A stretch of 64,000 nt of DNA from Kribbella sp. CA-293567 (GCF_027627575.1 NZ_CP114065.1:5518001-5582000); one strand, 5' to 3'; numbered from the stretch's first letter, positions 7,112-16,486 are shown. Notes: generated by a model not told the origin, from the sequence alone. Program-made: numbers and translations.

Positions 7112-8611
7112 ATGGACGAGTTGCGGCCGCACGACCGAAGCAGTGGCATCAGCCGCCGTACGACCCTTGGGTTGCTGGGCGCGCTGACTGTCGGCTCGCT
7201 GGCCACTGGTTGCCGCCAGGAGCCGGTCAAGTCCGAACCTCTGCTGGGTGACTACAGCCTCACCGACTGGGTCGCGGATCGTGGCGACAAGTATCTGGTC
7301 GCCCACCGGGGCGCCGGTGACGTGTTCCCCGAGCACAGCATGGAGTCGTACGACGCTGCCGTCGCCTGGGGTGCTCCCGCGATGGAGATCAGCGTCGGCA
7401 TCACCGCGGACAACGTCCTGGTCTGCCTGCACGACCTGACCCTGGACCGGACCACCAACCTCAAGGGGAACCTGCGCACCACGACCTACACCGCCCTCGC
7501 GGCGGGCTGGCTCGAGGTGCCGCGGCTGGGTCCGCGCTGGACGCAGGCCAAGGTCAGGGTGCCGTTGTTCGAGGACGTCCTGCGCAAGTTCGGCGGCCGG
7601 GTGATCCTGGCGGTCGAGGCCAAGGACGATCGCGCCCACGCGCCGATGATGGCGATGGTCTCGAAGTACCGGCTGGAGCAGTCGGTACTGGTGAAGACGT
7701 ACTTCAAGAGCCGGCGGATCGCCGAGGCGAAGTCGCTGGGTCTCGGGGTGTTCGCCTACTTCACCTCGCCGCAGGAGATGACACCGGAGACGATCCAGGC
7801 GGTTGCCGGCCAACTGTCGCCGCGCACGGACGCGATCGTCGTACCGAACTCGGGGCCCGGTGGCTATCTGGCGGCGCCGCTCGTCGACGCCGTCGTGGCG
7901 ACCGGCATCCCGGTCTGGCCCTACCCGCTGCACCGCCGCTCGGACGTCAAACACTACCGCGCGCTGGGGATGCAGGGCGCGGTCACGTCGAACATCGGCT
8001 ACCTGCTCGGCAAGACGGCGCAGGCGACCACCGACCAATGGGCTTCCGGCGCGCTGGTGCCCGGTGAGCTCACGCGGGACCCGTACGACGACAGGTTCGC
8101 CATCGCCTGGGGACGCGGCGGCACCATCGGCCTCGGCGCGGTGGGCACGCAACACTTCCTCACTCTCGGCCACCTGGGCCCGATCACGTCACCCGCCTAC
8201 ACGGTGGAGTTCCAGGCGTCGTACTCCGTACTGCCTGCTGATCCGCTCGCGAACCTGACGCTGGCCTTCGCCCACGCCGACGACGAGTACTACGAGCACC
8301 GCCTCGGCGCCTCCAACGGCTACCACGCGATCCTGCAGGCGAACGGCGAACTGGGGCTCTACACCCACCGCGTCGGCAACCGGCCGGGCATCAAACTGGG
8401 GGTCAAGAAGACCGCGGCGGTGTTCCGGGGCGAGTGGATGAAGTTCCGCCTGGACGTCACGCCCACCACACTCACCTGGAGGCGGCTGGACCAACCGGCG
8501 AAGGTGACTGTCGTGGAGAAGTCCTTCCGCGGCGGCTATCTGCACATCGGCCGAGGATCCACTGACGGCAGCCTCGCCCTCCGGGGACTCAAAGTCACCC
8601 GCACGCCCTGA
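7112..8611 (+). CDS. Tat lipoprotein, glycerophosphodiester phosphodiesterase family
   Basis: 499 aa. Start chosen at the ATG at 7112, preceded by AGAGGGGG. The leader has twin Arg (15-16) and a lipobox LATGC (Cys34), so it is a Tat-exported lipoprotein. The GDPD TIM barrel follows: AHRGAGD (His65), PEH (Glu74), Glu92 and LHDLTLDRTT (His107). The second metal ligand usually found as E-x-D is E-I-S here (Ser94). From about residue 340 there is a second, beta-rich domain of concanavalin/LamG type that may bind carbohydrate or teichoic acid. Family enzymes hydrolyse glycerophosphodiesters to glycerol-3-phosphate. Confidence 0.85.
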   Translation: MDELRPHDRSSGISRRTTLGLLGALTVGSLATGCRQEPVKSEPLLGDYSLTDWVADRGDKYLVAHRGAGDVFPEHSMESYDAAVAWGAPAMEISVGITADNVLVCLHDLTLDRTTNLKGNLRTTTYTALAAGWLEVPRLGPRWTQAKVRVPLFEDVLRKFGGRVILAVEAKDDRAHAPMMAMVSKYRLEQSVLVKTYFKSRRIAEAKSLGLGVFAYFTSPQEMTPETIQAVAGQLSPRTDAIVVPNSGPGGYLAAPLVDAVVATGIPVWPYPLHRRSDVKHYRALGMQGAVTSNIGYLLGKTAQATTDQWASGALVPGELTRDPYDDRFAIAWGRGGTIGLGAVGTQHFLTLGHLGPITSPAYTVEFQASYSVLPADPLANLTLAFAHADDEYYEHRLGASNGYHAILQANGELGLYTHRVGNRPGIKLGVKKTAAVFRGEWMKFRLDVTPTTLTWRRLDQPAKVTVVEKSFRGGYLHIGRGSTDGSLALRGLKVTRTP

Positions 8612-8621
8612 CAGCGGGCAG

Positions 8622-9662
8622 CTACGGCCGTGGCTCCACCAGGCCGCGCTGGCGGCGAGTCAGCACGAGCACGGCGATCAGCAGCGCGGTACTGGCCACT
8701 ACGAGACCGACTGCGACTCCCGCGACGTTGTCGGTCAGTTGGTAGAGAGAGATCGGCCAGATGACCAGCAGGATCGAACAGCCGACCACGGCGTACGCGG
8801 ACACGTCGCGGCGCCCGTAGGCGACCAGGAGCGCGGCCGGGCCCGCAGTACCGACTGCCAAGGCCATCACCTCGCCCCGCTCCTGGATGAGCCAGCAGAC
8901 CGAGGAACTGAACATGGCGGCACCGGCGAGCGACCAGGCGGTCACCTGGTCGCGGACCAGGCCGATCATCGCCATCACGAACGCGACCAGGATGAAGCCG
9001 GTGCCGGCGATCCCGGCGGAGTTGGCCGACTCGGCGTTGTCCGGAGTGAGGACGTCGGCGGTGATCACCAGCACACCGACGGCCAGGATCGCAAAAGTTG
9101 CCACTAGCAACGAAGATCCGGCCAGCCACCAGATCCCGGCCACCGCGAGGGTGAGCGCCACCGCGACCCCGGCGATCCGGCCGGTCTCCCCCTCGACCGC
9201 GACGTAGGTGGCGAACCCCGCGACGCAGCAGCCGAGTGACGCGAGCGCCGAACTCAACTGCTCTCGCCGCCCGACCAGCGCCAGCAGGACAGCCGTTCCC
9301 AGCAGGGCCACCGCCGCGGTGGTGCCGATGGTGATCCGCTCGGCGTGGCCCATCCCTCCCCAGTTGGCCACGGTCAGCAGCGCAACCGCGCCGAGCAGGA
9401 GCGCGCCGCCGATGTAGCCGAGGACTTCGGTCAGCGCGGACGAGTGGGTGGCGGCGGGCGGCGTCCGGAAAGTTCTGGGTGCCGCGCTGTCCGCGCCGGA
9501 CGTGGTCGCATCGCGGGCGGTGCCCGGCGGGATCGCGGCGTCATCGGCACGGAGCGGTTCGGCATCCGCTTCGGCGGCTGTGCGGAGGGCCTCGGCCTGG
9601 TACGGGCGCAGCACCCCCGCGGACACCAGCCTGCTCAGCTCGTCGTCCAGCCGGCTCGGCAT
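8622..9662 (-). CDS. DUF2157-like polytopic membrane protein
   Basis: 346 aa from the ATG at 9662, which has GAGGAGG at good distance; an ATG 24 bases upstream overlaps that ribosome site and is less likely. A soluble helical N-terminus (about 1-85, LDDELSRLVSAGVLRPYQAEAL) resembles the start of DUF2157 proteins; about ten hydrophobic helices follow and a short Arg-rich tail ends in the cytoplasm. The biochemical role of this family is unknown. The gene converges on the phosphodiesterase gene and is divergent from mscS. Confidence 0.75.
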   Translation of the reverse strand: MPSRLDDELSRLVSAGVLRPYQAEALRTAAEADAEPLRADDAAIPPGTARDATTSGADSAAPRTFRTPPAATHSSALTEVLGYIGGALLLGAVALLTVANWGGMGHAERITIGTTAAVALLGTAVLLALVGRREQLSSALASLGCCVAGFATYVAVEGETGRIAGVAVALTLAVAGIWWLAGSSLLVATFAILAVGVLVITADVLTPDNAESANSAGIAGTGFILVAFVMAMIGLVRDQVTAWSLAGAAMFSSSVCWLIQERGEVMALAVGTAGPAALLVAYGRRDVSAYAVVGCSILLVIWPISLYQLTDNVAGVAVGLVVASTALLIAVLVLTRRQRGLVEPRP

Positions 9663-9758
9663 ATCCGTTCGTTCCTCCTCGCGCATCTCCGGTTCGGAAA
9701 GTGCGGAGATCCTGGCGTCCGGATCCTCGCAACGCAGCCACTACAGTAGGGCGGCGAG

Positions 9759-10595
9759 ATGCCTATTCTGCTCAGTTACCCCGTGTCCCTGCTCAGTCAC
9801 CCCCTGTTTTCCGTGCCGGACACCTTCCCGACGTTCTTCCGTAGAGGCAACGACGGGAAGCTGGAAATGACCGATCAGATCATCATGGTCCCGGCCCGGG
9901 TCCTCGGTCTGATCGTCGCCTTCTTCGTCGTCCGCTGGCTGCTGCACAAGGCGATCCGCCGGTTCGCCCGGCGGACCGGCAACGGCGCCGTGGCCGTCGT
10001 CCTGGCCCGGTCGAAGCGCGGTCAGGAGTTCGTCGAACAGACCCTGATGAGCGAACGCCGCAGCCAGCGCGCCGAGACCATCGCCTCCCTGCTGTGCAGT
10101 TCGGTGACGATCGTGCTGACCGCCGTCCTGGTGGTGATGGTGCTGGCCGAACTCGGCTTCAACATCCTCCCGGTGGTCGCCTCGGCCAGCATCATCGGCG
10201 TCGCCCTCGGCTTCGGCGCCCAGACCCTGGTCAAGGACTTCCTGGCCGGCGTCTTCATGATCTTCGAGGACCAGTACGGCGTCGGCGACCTCGTCGACAT
10301 GGAGAAGGCGACCGGCGTCGTCGAGGCCGTCGGCCTGCGCGTCACCCGCCTCCGCGGCGAGGACGGCACCACCTGGTACGTCCGCAACGGCGAGGTCCTC
10401 CGCGTCGGCAACCTGACCACCCGCGACCCCGACGCTCCCACCACCTCCACCACCGGCGTCGGCAGCGCCGCCGAAGCGGCCGACGGCGTCACCCACCTCG
10501 AGCACCCGGCCGAAGAGCCACCCGCCCGCACCACGACTCCCGCTGCCACCTCCGCGGCAGTTCACCCGGCGGGCGGCCACGAACCCCGCGAGTGA
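9759..10595 (+). CDS. MscS-family mechanosensitive channel
   Basis: 278 aa. Two to three transmembrane helices precede the pore helix with the ASASIIGVALGFGAQTLVKDFLAG signature of MscS TM3, followed by the beta domain (FMIFEDQYGVGDLVDM ... GVVEAVGLRVTRLR). The C-terminus is a disordered Thr/Ala/Pro-rich tail of about 70 residues in place of the large alpha/beta vestibule part, so the protein is a short MscS. Such channels open under membrane tension to release solutes during hypo-osmotic shock. Confidence 0.9.
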   Translation: MPILLSYPVSLLSHPLFSVPDTFPTFFRRGNDGKLEMTDQIIMVPARVLGLIVAFFVVRWLLHKAIRRFARRTGNGAVAVVLARSKRGQEFVEQTLMSERRSQRAETIASLLCSSVTIVLTAVLVVMVLAELGFNILPVVASASIIGVALGFGAQTLVKDFLAGVFMIFEDQYGVGDLVDMEKATGVVEAVGLRVTRLRGEDGTTWYVRNGEVLRVGNLTTRDPDAPTTSTTGVGSAAEAADGVTHLEHPAEEPPARTTTPAATSAAVHPAGGHEPRE

Positions 10596-10696
10596 ACTCA
10601 ATCGCCCGACCCACGCCGTTGTAGCAGACCGACTGCGGAGCGTGACCGTAGCCTGGAGAGCAGGACCCGTCCGTCCACCTGCCTGGAGGCTTCGTC

Positions 10697-11299
10697 ATGC
10701 CCAAGTACCGCCGTACGACCTTGCTGGTCGCGCTTTCCACGCTGCTCGTCGCCCTCACCGCGACACCAGCCGCAGCTGCTCCGGTGTTCGCCAACGGATT
10801 CGAGAAGCCGGTGCTCTCGGTCGAGTTCGCCAGCTACGTCGCCGGGCAGCAGTTCGACGGTTGGCAGGTGACGTCGGGTGGCGTCGACCTGACCACCGAC
10901 TGGACGGATGCCGAAGGGCGGCAGTCGCTCGACCTCAACGGATCGAACGACGGCACTGTCGCCCGGACCCTGCCCACGCAACTGCTGACGACGTACAAGG
11001 TCAGCTTCGCGGTCGCCGGCAATCCCGAGGGCGCGCCGGTGGTGAAGAGCGGCAACGTCGCCGTCAACGGCCAGCAGGTGGACAGCTTCACCTTCAGCAT
11101 CGCCGGGAAGAACAACTCCGCCATGGGCTGGACCTACCGCAGCTTCTACTTCACCAACCTGCTGTCGTCGTCGGCGGTGCTCGCGTTCGCCGGCACCTCG
11201 GGGTCCGCGTGGGGGGCCGTCATCGACGACGTGAAGGTCGAGAGCTGCCTGCTGATCATCTGTCCGGCCTCGGCCTCGACGGTCAACCGGATCGGCTGA
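10697..11299 (+). CDS. Secreted DUF642/choice-of-anchor-C-like protein
   Basis: 200 aa with a Sec signal peptide (cleavage near ATPAAAA). The mature part begins NGFEKPV and continues with a galactose-binding-like beta sandwich containing GWQVTSGGVDL, SLDLNG and WGAVIDDVKVES, the pattern of DUF642/choice-of-anchor C proteins, which are thought to bind carbohydrates. It ends in a short Cys-containing segment and lacks a sorting motif. Function outside the cell unknown. Monocistronic; converges on the phosphotransferase gene. Confidence 0.75.
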   Translation: MPKYRRTTLLVALSTLLVALTATPAAAAPVFANGFEKPVLSVEFASYVAGQQFDGWQVTSGGVDLTTDWTDAEGRQSLDLNGSNDGTVARTLPTQLLTTYKVSFAVAGNPEGAPVVKSGNVAVNGQQVDSFTFSIAGKNNSAMGWTYRSFYFTNLLSSSAVLAFAGTSGSAWGAVIDDVKVESCLLIICPASASTVNRIG

Positions 11300-11313
11300 C
11301 AGCGACCGCACTG

Positions 11314-12237
11314 CTACCCGGCCGAGTACTCGGCGAAGATCTCGTCGAGTACTCGCCGGGCACCCGCGTACTCCGCGGCGTCCGCCGGATCGTCGTAGGT
11401 GGCGGAACAGATCGCGACCGCCTTCCAGAGCGCCCAGCCACGCCCCCGCGCCCAGGACTCGTCGTCGACCTGCAAGCGGTCCCGGAACGCCCTACGGCCG
11501 TCGGTGGTCAGCAACGTCCAGGCGATGGCGAGATCGCAGGCCGGATCGCCGACGCCGCAGGTGCCGAAGTCGATGACGGCGGCCAGCTTCCCGTCCTGGA
11601 GCAGCAGGTTCCCCGGCGCGATGTCCCCGTGGAACCAGCGGTCCACACCGTCCCAGCGCGCGTCGAGCGCGGCCGCCCAGATCTCCCGAGCCAGCTCAGC
11701 GTCGAGCCGGCCGGCCAGTACGCCGAGCTGGCGCCGGGCGTTCGCGTCGTACGTGCGCAACGTGCCGCCCCGGAACCAGTTGTGGACCCCCGGCTGCGGA
11801 CCATCGGCCGCATCGACGGCCTGCAAGGCGGCCAGGAACCCGGCCAGCTCGACCGCGAAGCCCACCGGGTCGGCGATCCGGTCGGCGGACGCGGTCACGC
11901 CATCGATCCACCGATAGACCGACCACGGGTGCGGGTACGCCGGACTCGGCGTCCCCATCGCCAGCGGAACAGGGATCGGCAGGGGCAGCCGACCAGCCAG
12001 CTCTGGCAGCCACCGATGCTCCTTCTCGACCGCCTGCGCGTACTCCGAGGCGCTGGGCAGGCGCAGCAGCTTGTCCGGCCCGAGGTGGAAGGTCCAGTTG
12101 TCCCAACCGCCCTTGGCCACCGGCTCGATCGGCAGACCGGCCCAGTGCGGGAACTGCGCCGCGACCAGGCGGCGTACCTGCTCCACCTCGACGGTGACGC
12201 GGTTCGGTACGGGTCCCAGATCCGGTGTCCCACTCAA
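11314..12237 (-). CDS. Aminoglycoside phosphotransferase-family kinase
   Basis: 307 aa from a TTG start, supported by AGGAG six bases upstream that overlaps the preceding stop region. The protein-kinase-like fold shows the nucleotide-binding N-lobe, the catalytic FHGDIAPGNLLL loop (HGDxxxxN) and the metal-binding VIDFGTCGVGDPACDL. Family members phosphorylate aminoglycosides, macrolides, homoserine or other small alcohols; the substrate cannot be told here. It lies ten bases after the STAND regulator and is probably co-transcribed with it. Confidence 0.85.
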   Translation of the reverse strand: MSGTPDLGPVPNRVTVEVEQVRRLVAAQFPHWAGLPIEPVAKGGWDNWTFHLGPDKLLRLPSASEYAQAVEKEHRWLPELAGRLPLPIPVPLAMGTPSPAYPHPWSVYRWIDGVTASADRIADPVGFAVELAGFLAALQAVDAADGPQPGVHNWFRGGTLRTYDANARRQLGVLAGRLDAELAREIWAAALDARWDGVDRWFHGDIAPGNLLLQDGKLAAVIDFGTCGVGDPACDLAIAWTLLTTDGRRAFRDRLQVDDESWARGRGWALWKAVAICSATYDDPADAAEYAGARRVLDEIFAEYSAG

Positions 12238-12246
12238 AGAATGCTC

Positions 12247-14616
12247 CTAGCGTGCCGTGTCGTCGCGTCCGAGCCTTTCACGGGTCTCGGCCAGGTCCCG
12301 CTCGAGATCGGTGATGATGTCCCGCTGGTGCTGGTTGTCCCGGGCCAGCCGTAGCGCGGTCAGATGCAGCTCGAGCGCCTCGCGGGGCGAGCCGGACCGG
12401 CTGGTGATCCGGGCGATCTGGGCCAGCGCCTCCACCTCGATGAACACCAGGCCGTTCGCGCGGGACTCGACCAGCACCTGCGACGCGTGCTCGAGCGCTT
12501 CGTCGGTCCGGCCAAGATCCTCCAGCGCATCCGCGATCCCGGCGCGCGCGCCGAGCGCCTGATGCTCGTTGTGCTCGATCGAGTCGGCCAGCGCCTGCGC
12601 CTGCTGGAACCAGGTGATCGCTTCGTCCGGCCGGCCCTGCCGGCGCCGCAGCCCGCCGAGGTTGGTGCGGACCAGCACCCGGAGGTAGAGGTCGTCCGTA
12701 CCGTCGACGATGCTCAACGCCCGCAGGTACCTCCTGTTCGCCTCCGCCCACCGGCTCCGGGAGCGCGCGATCATGCCGAGGTTCGTGAGCGCGCCGGCCT
12801 CCAGGCTGACGTCGTTCGCGGACCGGCCGATCTGTTCGGCCTCCCGGGCGTCGGCGATCGCCTGCTCGTAGAGACCGAGAGAGCCCCGGATGCCCGCCAG
12901 CCGCATCAGCAGCCGGCCGCGCCTGGCCCCGGTGGCCTGGCGGGCGCCGCGGGCGTACATGATCTCGGCCTCGCGGTAGTGGCCCCGGATCCTGAAGTAC
13001 TGGTTCAGCACCTCCGCCAGCGTCAGCGCGGTCGGACCACTCGCGCACGGCTGATCGCCGAGGGCCAACGCGACCATCGCGCTCCGCTCGGCGTCCAGCC
13101 AGGCCAGCGCCTGCGCCGGCGTGGTGAAGGATGCCACCGCGACTCCGTCGGAGGCGACCGAGACCTGACCCCCCGGCTTCCACAGCTCCATCGCGCCCGG
13201 CTTCCACACGTCCATGGCGTGCGCCGCGGTGGCGGTGTAGTACGTCGCCAGCCGGAACGCGGCCTCGGCCCGTTGCAGCGGCGGGTCCTCGTCGAGCGCG
13301 CGGCCGGTGGCGAAGATCCGCACCAGGTCGTGCACCTCGACCCGGTCCTCGGTGCCGCTGCTGACCAGATTGGCCGCCAGCAAGGCGTCCAGGCACGCCG
13401 CGGCCCGGTCGATCGGCAGCTCCGCCAGCGCGGCGGCCGCTCCGGTGTCGATCCGCCGGTTGGGATGCAGGCTCAGAGCCCGCAGCATCGCCCTCGCGGG
13501 CTGATCCAGAGCCTGGTACGAGAGGTCGAGCGCGAACTCGACGCCCTTCTCGATCCGCAGCACCCGGGCGCTCTCGACCAGGCGATCCACCTGGTCGGCC
13601 AGCGTCCAGTCCGGCCGGTCGCGGGCCCGCGAGCCGACCAGCGCCAGCGCCAGGGGCAGATGCGCGGCCGCTTCGGCCAGCCGGTCCAGTACGCCGAGAT
13701 CGTCGCTGTCGTCGGTGTTGTCGTTCTCGCGGCCGATCAGCCGGCGGAGAACCTCCACCGAGTCCTTCGCGGGCAGCACCCCGATCGTCTGCCGGGTCCC
13801 GACGATCCGTTCCATCCGGACCCGGCTGGTCACGAAGACGATCGACTCGGGGGTGCCAGGCAGCAGCGGGAGCACCTGATCGTCGCCGGCCGCGTCGTCG
13901 AGCACCAGCACAGCCCGGCGGTCTGCCAGCTTCTCGCGGAACAAGGTCGAGCGCGCTTGCGTGTCCAGACCGGCGAGCTGGGCCACCGGGACGGACAGCA
14001 GCCGGAGGAGCTCACCAAGCACCGCGCCCGGGTCCGCCGGCGGCCGGACGGCGTCGTACCCGCGCAGATCGACGAACGCGACGAAGTCGGGCTGCAGTTC
14101 CTGCGCCGCGTCCTGAGCGGCCTGGCCGGCCAGCCAGCTCTTGCCCGCGCCAGGCATACCGTCGATCAGGTGCACGGCCGGTCCGTTGTCGGCGCTGCGC
14201 CTCAACCGGCTCCGCTCGTCCTGCCGGCCGACGAACGTCGTCCGGACCGCGGGCAGTTGCGGGACGACCTCGACGATCCGCTCGTCGCTGAGCTGGTCGA
14301 CGACGGACTCGTACGCCCGGCGCCACGCCGTACCCCCGGCAGGATCTCCGGTGAGCGCCGTGGCGATGTCGGCCACCAGGTCGACGTCGAGACGCCGCCG
14401 GCCGGCTTGCAGACACCGGTAGACCGTCTCGTACGCGACCGGCTGCGCGCCGCGGTCCTGGCGTAGCTGCGCCACCTGGCGCTGCAGTTCGCGGTACGAG
14501 ATCCCCGCCGCCGACCGCAGCCGCTCGAGTCCGACGCTGAGATCGCTCAGCGTCCGGACACCGGTGGGCACAGCAGCCTGTCCGGCGACGGTCGGCCGGG
14601 AACGATCGATGCTCAC
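12247..14616 (-). CDS. STAND NTPase regulator: HTH, NB-ARC and TPR domains
   Basis: 789 aa, GTG start. Residues 25-95 form a helix-turn-helix-like N-terminal domain (SYRELQRQVAQL ... AYETVYRCLQAGRRRLDVDLV). An NB-ARC ATPase follows with Walker A GMPGAGKS (153-160), Walker B AVLVLDDAA and a winged-helix part; residues about 500-780 are tetratricopeptide repeats. This is the layout of AfsR-like signal-integrating regulators without the SARP domain: inactive with ADP, oligomerising on ligand binding. Target genes are unknown; the divergent 16-base palindrome at 14671 and the downstream kinase gene are candidates. Confidence 0.85.
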   Translation of the reverse strand: MSIDRSRPTVAGQAAVPTGVRTLSDLSVGLERLRSAAGISYRELQRQVAQLRQDRGAQPVAYETVYRCLQAGRRRLDVDLVADIATALTGDPAGGTAWRRAYESVVDQLSDERIVEVVPQLPAVRTTFVGRQDERSRLRRSADNGPAVHLIDGMPGAGKSWLAGQAAQDAAQELQPDFVAFVDLRGYDAVRPPADPGAVLGELLRLLSVPVAQLAGLDTQARSTLFREKLADRRAVLVLDDAAGDDQVLPLLPGTPESIVFVTSRVRMERIVGTRQTIGVLPAKDSVEVLRRLIGRENDNTDDSDDLGVLDRLAEAAAHLPLALALVGSRARDRPDWTLADQVDRLVESARVLRIEKGVEFALDLSYQALDQPARAMLRALSLHPNRRIDTGAAAALAELPIDRAAACLDALLAANLVSSGTEDRVEVHDLVRIFATGRALDEDPPLQRAEAAFRLATYYTATAAHAMDVWKPGAMELWKPGGQVSVASDGVAVASFTTPAQALAWLDAERSAMVALALGDQPCASGPTALTLAEVLNQYFRIRGHYREAEIMYARGARQATGARRGRLLMRLAGIRGSLGLYEQAIADAREAEQIGRSANDVSLEAGALTNLGMIARSRSRWAEANRRYLRALSIVDGTDDLYLRVLVRTNLGGLRRRQGRPDEAITWFQQAQALADSIEHNEHQALGARAGIADALEDLGRTDEALEHASQVLVESRANGLVFIEVEALAQIARITSRSGSPREALELHLTALRLARDNQHQRDIITDLERDLAETRERLGRDDTAR

Positions 14617-14670
14617 GTTGCCCGAACTCTATGCCCCGGCGAGCTCCGGCGCCCGGACTGCACCGGCGAG

Positions 14671-14686
14671 CGATCGAATTCGATCG
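14671..14686. promoter_or_regulatory. Perfect 16-base palindrome in a divergent promoter region
   Basis: CGATCGAATTCGATCG reads identically on both strands and lies between the STAND regulator (start 14616) and the secreted 122-aa protein (start 14764). Its position and symmetry suit a dimer-binding operator, perhaps for the regulator itself. No second copy was noticed in the window. Confidence 0.45.
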
Positions 14687-14763
14687 GAAGTCGTCCCGTC
14701 CGCCGTGCGGGCTGGCTAGCGTCCGCGGCGTCAGTCTTGACCTGCACGTGAAGGGAACCCCTC

Positions 14764-15132
14764 TTGAACACCTCGAAGATCTTGCCTGCGCTCGTCATCG
14801 CCGGCGGTGTCGCGGCCACCGCGCTGGTCGGCCCGACCACGGCCACCGCGGCAACGCTGGCGGACTGCACCGGCAGCACCAACCACCAGAACCTGTCGTC
14901 CGGGTTCAACTCGCTGAACTCCGGCGCCCCGATCCGCTCCGGCCCGAATGCTTCCTGCAGCGTCCGCGGCACCGGCCCCGCCGGGGTCGCGCTGCACTGC
15001 TGGGCGAAGAACGAGGCCAACAACATCTGGTGGTTCGTCAACATCAGCGGCCAGGCCACCCAGGGCTGGGTCCACGAGCCCAACATGTACTACACGGTCG
15101 TCCGGCACGAGTCGAACCGCTGCCGGGTCTGA
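14764..15132 (+). CDS. Small secreted SH3-like protein
   Basis: 122 aa from a TTG start with AAGGGA upstream. A Sec signal peptide (about 1-29, ending ATAATLA) precedes a compact domain of about 90 residues with four cysteines and aromatic-rich strands (ALHCWAKNEANNIWWFVNISGQATQGWVHEPNMYY), resembling bacterial SH3 domains of secreted actinobacterial proteins. SH3b domains often bind cell-wall peptides; function here is not known. Confidence 0.65.
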   Translation: MNTSKILPALVIAGGVAATALVGPTTATAATLADCTGSTNHQNLSSGFNSLNSGAPIRSGPNASCSVRGTGPAGVALHCWAKNEANNIWWFVNISGQATQGWVHEPNMYYTVVRHESNRCRV

Positions 15133-15185
15133 ACACACCTCCGGCGCCGGCCTTCGCGGAGCCGGCGCCGGAACGGTGCGGAAGA

Positions 15186-15614
15186 TCAGGCGGTGAAGGT
15201 GACGTCCAGCGTGATCGTCGTACCGGTCAGGGCCTGGGAGACCGGGCAGTTCTTCTTCGCGTCCTCGGCGAACTGGGCGAACTCGTCGGCGGTCAGGCCG
15301 GGGACCTTGCCGTTCACCGACAGCTTGATGCCGGTGATGCCCTCACCCGGCTGGAAGGTGACGTCGGCGGTGGTGTCGATCGACTCCGGCGCGTTGCCGG
15401 CGCCGGCCAGCGCGTGCGAGAGCGCCATCGAGAAGCAGGTCGAGTGGGCGGCGGCGATCAGCTCTTCCGGGCTGGTCTTGCCGTCCGACTCGTTCGCGCG
15501 GGAGGCCCAGGACACGTCGTAGGTGCCGATCCCGGACGACTCCAGGGCGACCTGGCCGGCGCCCTCCAGCAGCGAGCCTTCCCAGTGGGCCTTGGCAGTA
15601 CGAACTGTTGCCAT
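15186..15614 (-). CDS. OsmC/Ohr-family peroxidase
   Basis: 142 aa (MATVRTAKAHWEG). The ATG at 15614 is preferred to the ATG three codons earlier, which sits only two bases from AGGAG. The OsmC fold shows the SSPEELIAAAHSTCF-like motif (TSPEELIAAAHSTCFS, peroxidatic Cys) and a second Cys in KKNCPVS. OsmC enzymes reduce organic hydroperoxides via the two-cysteine mechanism in the cytoplasm. It follows glbO by 22 bases, so both may form an oxidative/nitrosative stress operon. Confidence 0.9.
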   Translation of the reverse strand: MATVRTAKAHWEGSLLEGAGQVALESSGIGTYDVSWASRANESDGKTSPEELIAAAHSTCFSMALSHALAGAGNAPESIDTTADVTFQPGEGITGIKLSVNGKVPGLTADEFAQFAEDAKKNCPVSQALTGTTITLDVTFTA

Positions 15615-15636
15615 GCTCGTCATCTCTCCTTGGAAC

Positions 15637-16056
15637 TCAGTTGCCGGACACGTCGATCGCGCCGGGGTAGGTCGGTTCGTCGGTGTTCACCATGCTTTGC
15701 GCTGCCATCACCATGTACGTCCAGATCTCCTGGTCGCGGTCCGGGTCCAGCTCGAGCTCGTCCAGCGCGGTCCGCATGTGATGCAGCCAGCGGTCCCGGG
15801 CTCTGGGGGTGACGGCGAACGGATTGTGCCGCATCCGCAGCCGGGGATGCCCGCGCTGCTCGGAATAGGTCCGCGGACCTCCCCAGTACTGCTCCAGGAA
15901 CATCCGGAACCGCACCTCGGCCGGGCCCAGATCCTCCTCCGGATACATCGGGCGCAGCTCCGGGTCGGTGGCGACGCCGCGGTAGAAGGCAGCCACCAGC
16001 CGATGGAAGGTGTCGGCCCCGCCCACGGCCTCGTAGAAACTCTTCGGCTCGCTCAT
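15637..16056 (-). CDS. glbO: Group II truncated haemoglobin (trHbO)
   Basis: 139 aa. The sequence [34 protein letters not shown] and the [25 protein letters not shown] segment are hallmarks of GlbO: Tyr in B10, Tyr/Trp in the distal pocket and the proximal His in HPRLRMRH. trHbO binds O2 and NO and may aid respiration or NO detoxification. In other actinobacteria glbO lies near pepN, which is also so here at a distance of 15 kb. Confidence 0.93.
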   Translation of the reverse strand: MSEPKSFYEAVGGADTFHRLVAAFYRGVATDPELRPMYPEEDLGPAEVRFRMFLEQYWGGPRTYSEQRGHPRLRMRHNPFAVTPRARDRWLHHMRTALDELELDPDRDQEIWTYMVMAAQSMVNTDEPTYPGAIDVSGN

Positions 16057-16069
16057 CCCTGCCAGTGTC

Positions 16070-16486
16070 TCAAGCCGCCGAAACGTGCCGGACGAGGGCT
16101 TCCCTTTCCGCCGGAAGGAGCTCGCGTTTGGCGTGCGTCGAGCCGTCGACGGCGACCAGCACCGACACCGCCGTGGCGTAGACCTCCTCGCCGGCCGCGG
16201 TGCGATCGACGATCCGCGATCCCAGCGTGTACGACGTCGTCCCGACCGCCTCGACCCACACGTCCACGTCGTACGGCGGCTGCCGCAGCAGCACCGGTCG
16301 CTTGTAGTCGACCGTCTGGCTGGCCAGCACCACCGGGTACTGCGCGAAGTAGTCGCCGCTGACCCCGACCAGCTGGGCCAGGAACAGGATCCTGGCCTCC
16401 TGGAAGTAGTCGAAGTACCGGACGTTGTTGACGTGGTCGTAGGAGTCGATGTCCGACCACCGGACCAGGACGGGATGGGTGAACAT
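16070..16486 (-). CDS. Hotdog-fold acyl-CoA thioesterase (YbgC/4HBT type), second copy
   Basis: 138 aa. Begins [32 protein letters not shown], with the catalytic Asp in the SDID-x-YDHVNN motif of 4-hydroxybenzoyl-CoA-type thioesterases. The start ATG overlaps the stop of the upstream paralogue by one base (TGATG), so they are translated together and may form a heteromer. Likely hydrolyses acyl-CoA esters; chain length unknown. Confidence 0.85.
   Translation of the reverse strand: MFTHPVLVRWSDIDSYDHVNNVRYFDYFQEARILFLAQLVGVSGDYFAQYPVVLASQTVDYKRPVLLRQPPYDVDVWVEAVGTTSYTLGSRIVDRTAAGEEVYATAVSVLVAVDGSTHAKRELLPAEREALVRHVSAA

Noticed and set aside
6902-8173. Upstream extension of malQ to more than 1100 residues
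   Set aside because: The added part is antisense to the phosphodiesterase gene and has no family-like sequence; the GTG at 6901 starts the known MalQ N-terminus.
12364-14466. A 700-residue plus-strand frame opposite the STAND regulator
   Set aside because: Shadow of a gene with intact Walker motifs on the other strand.
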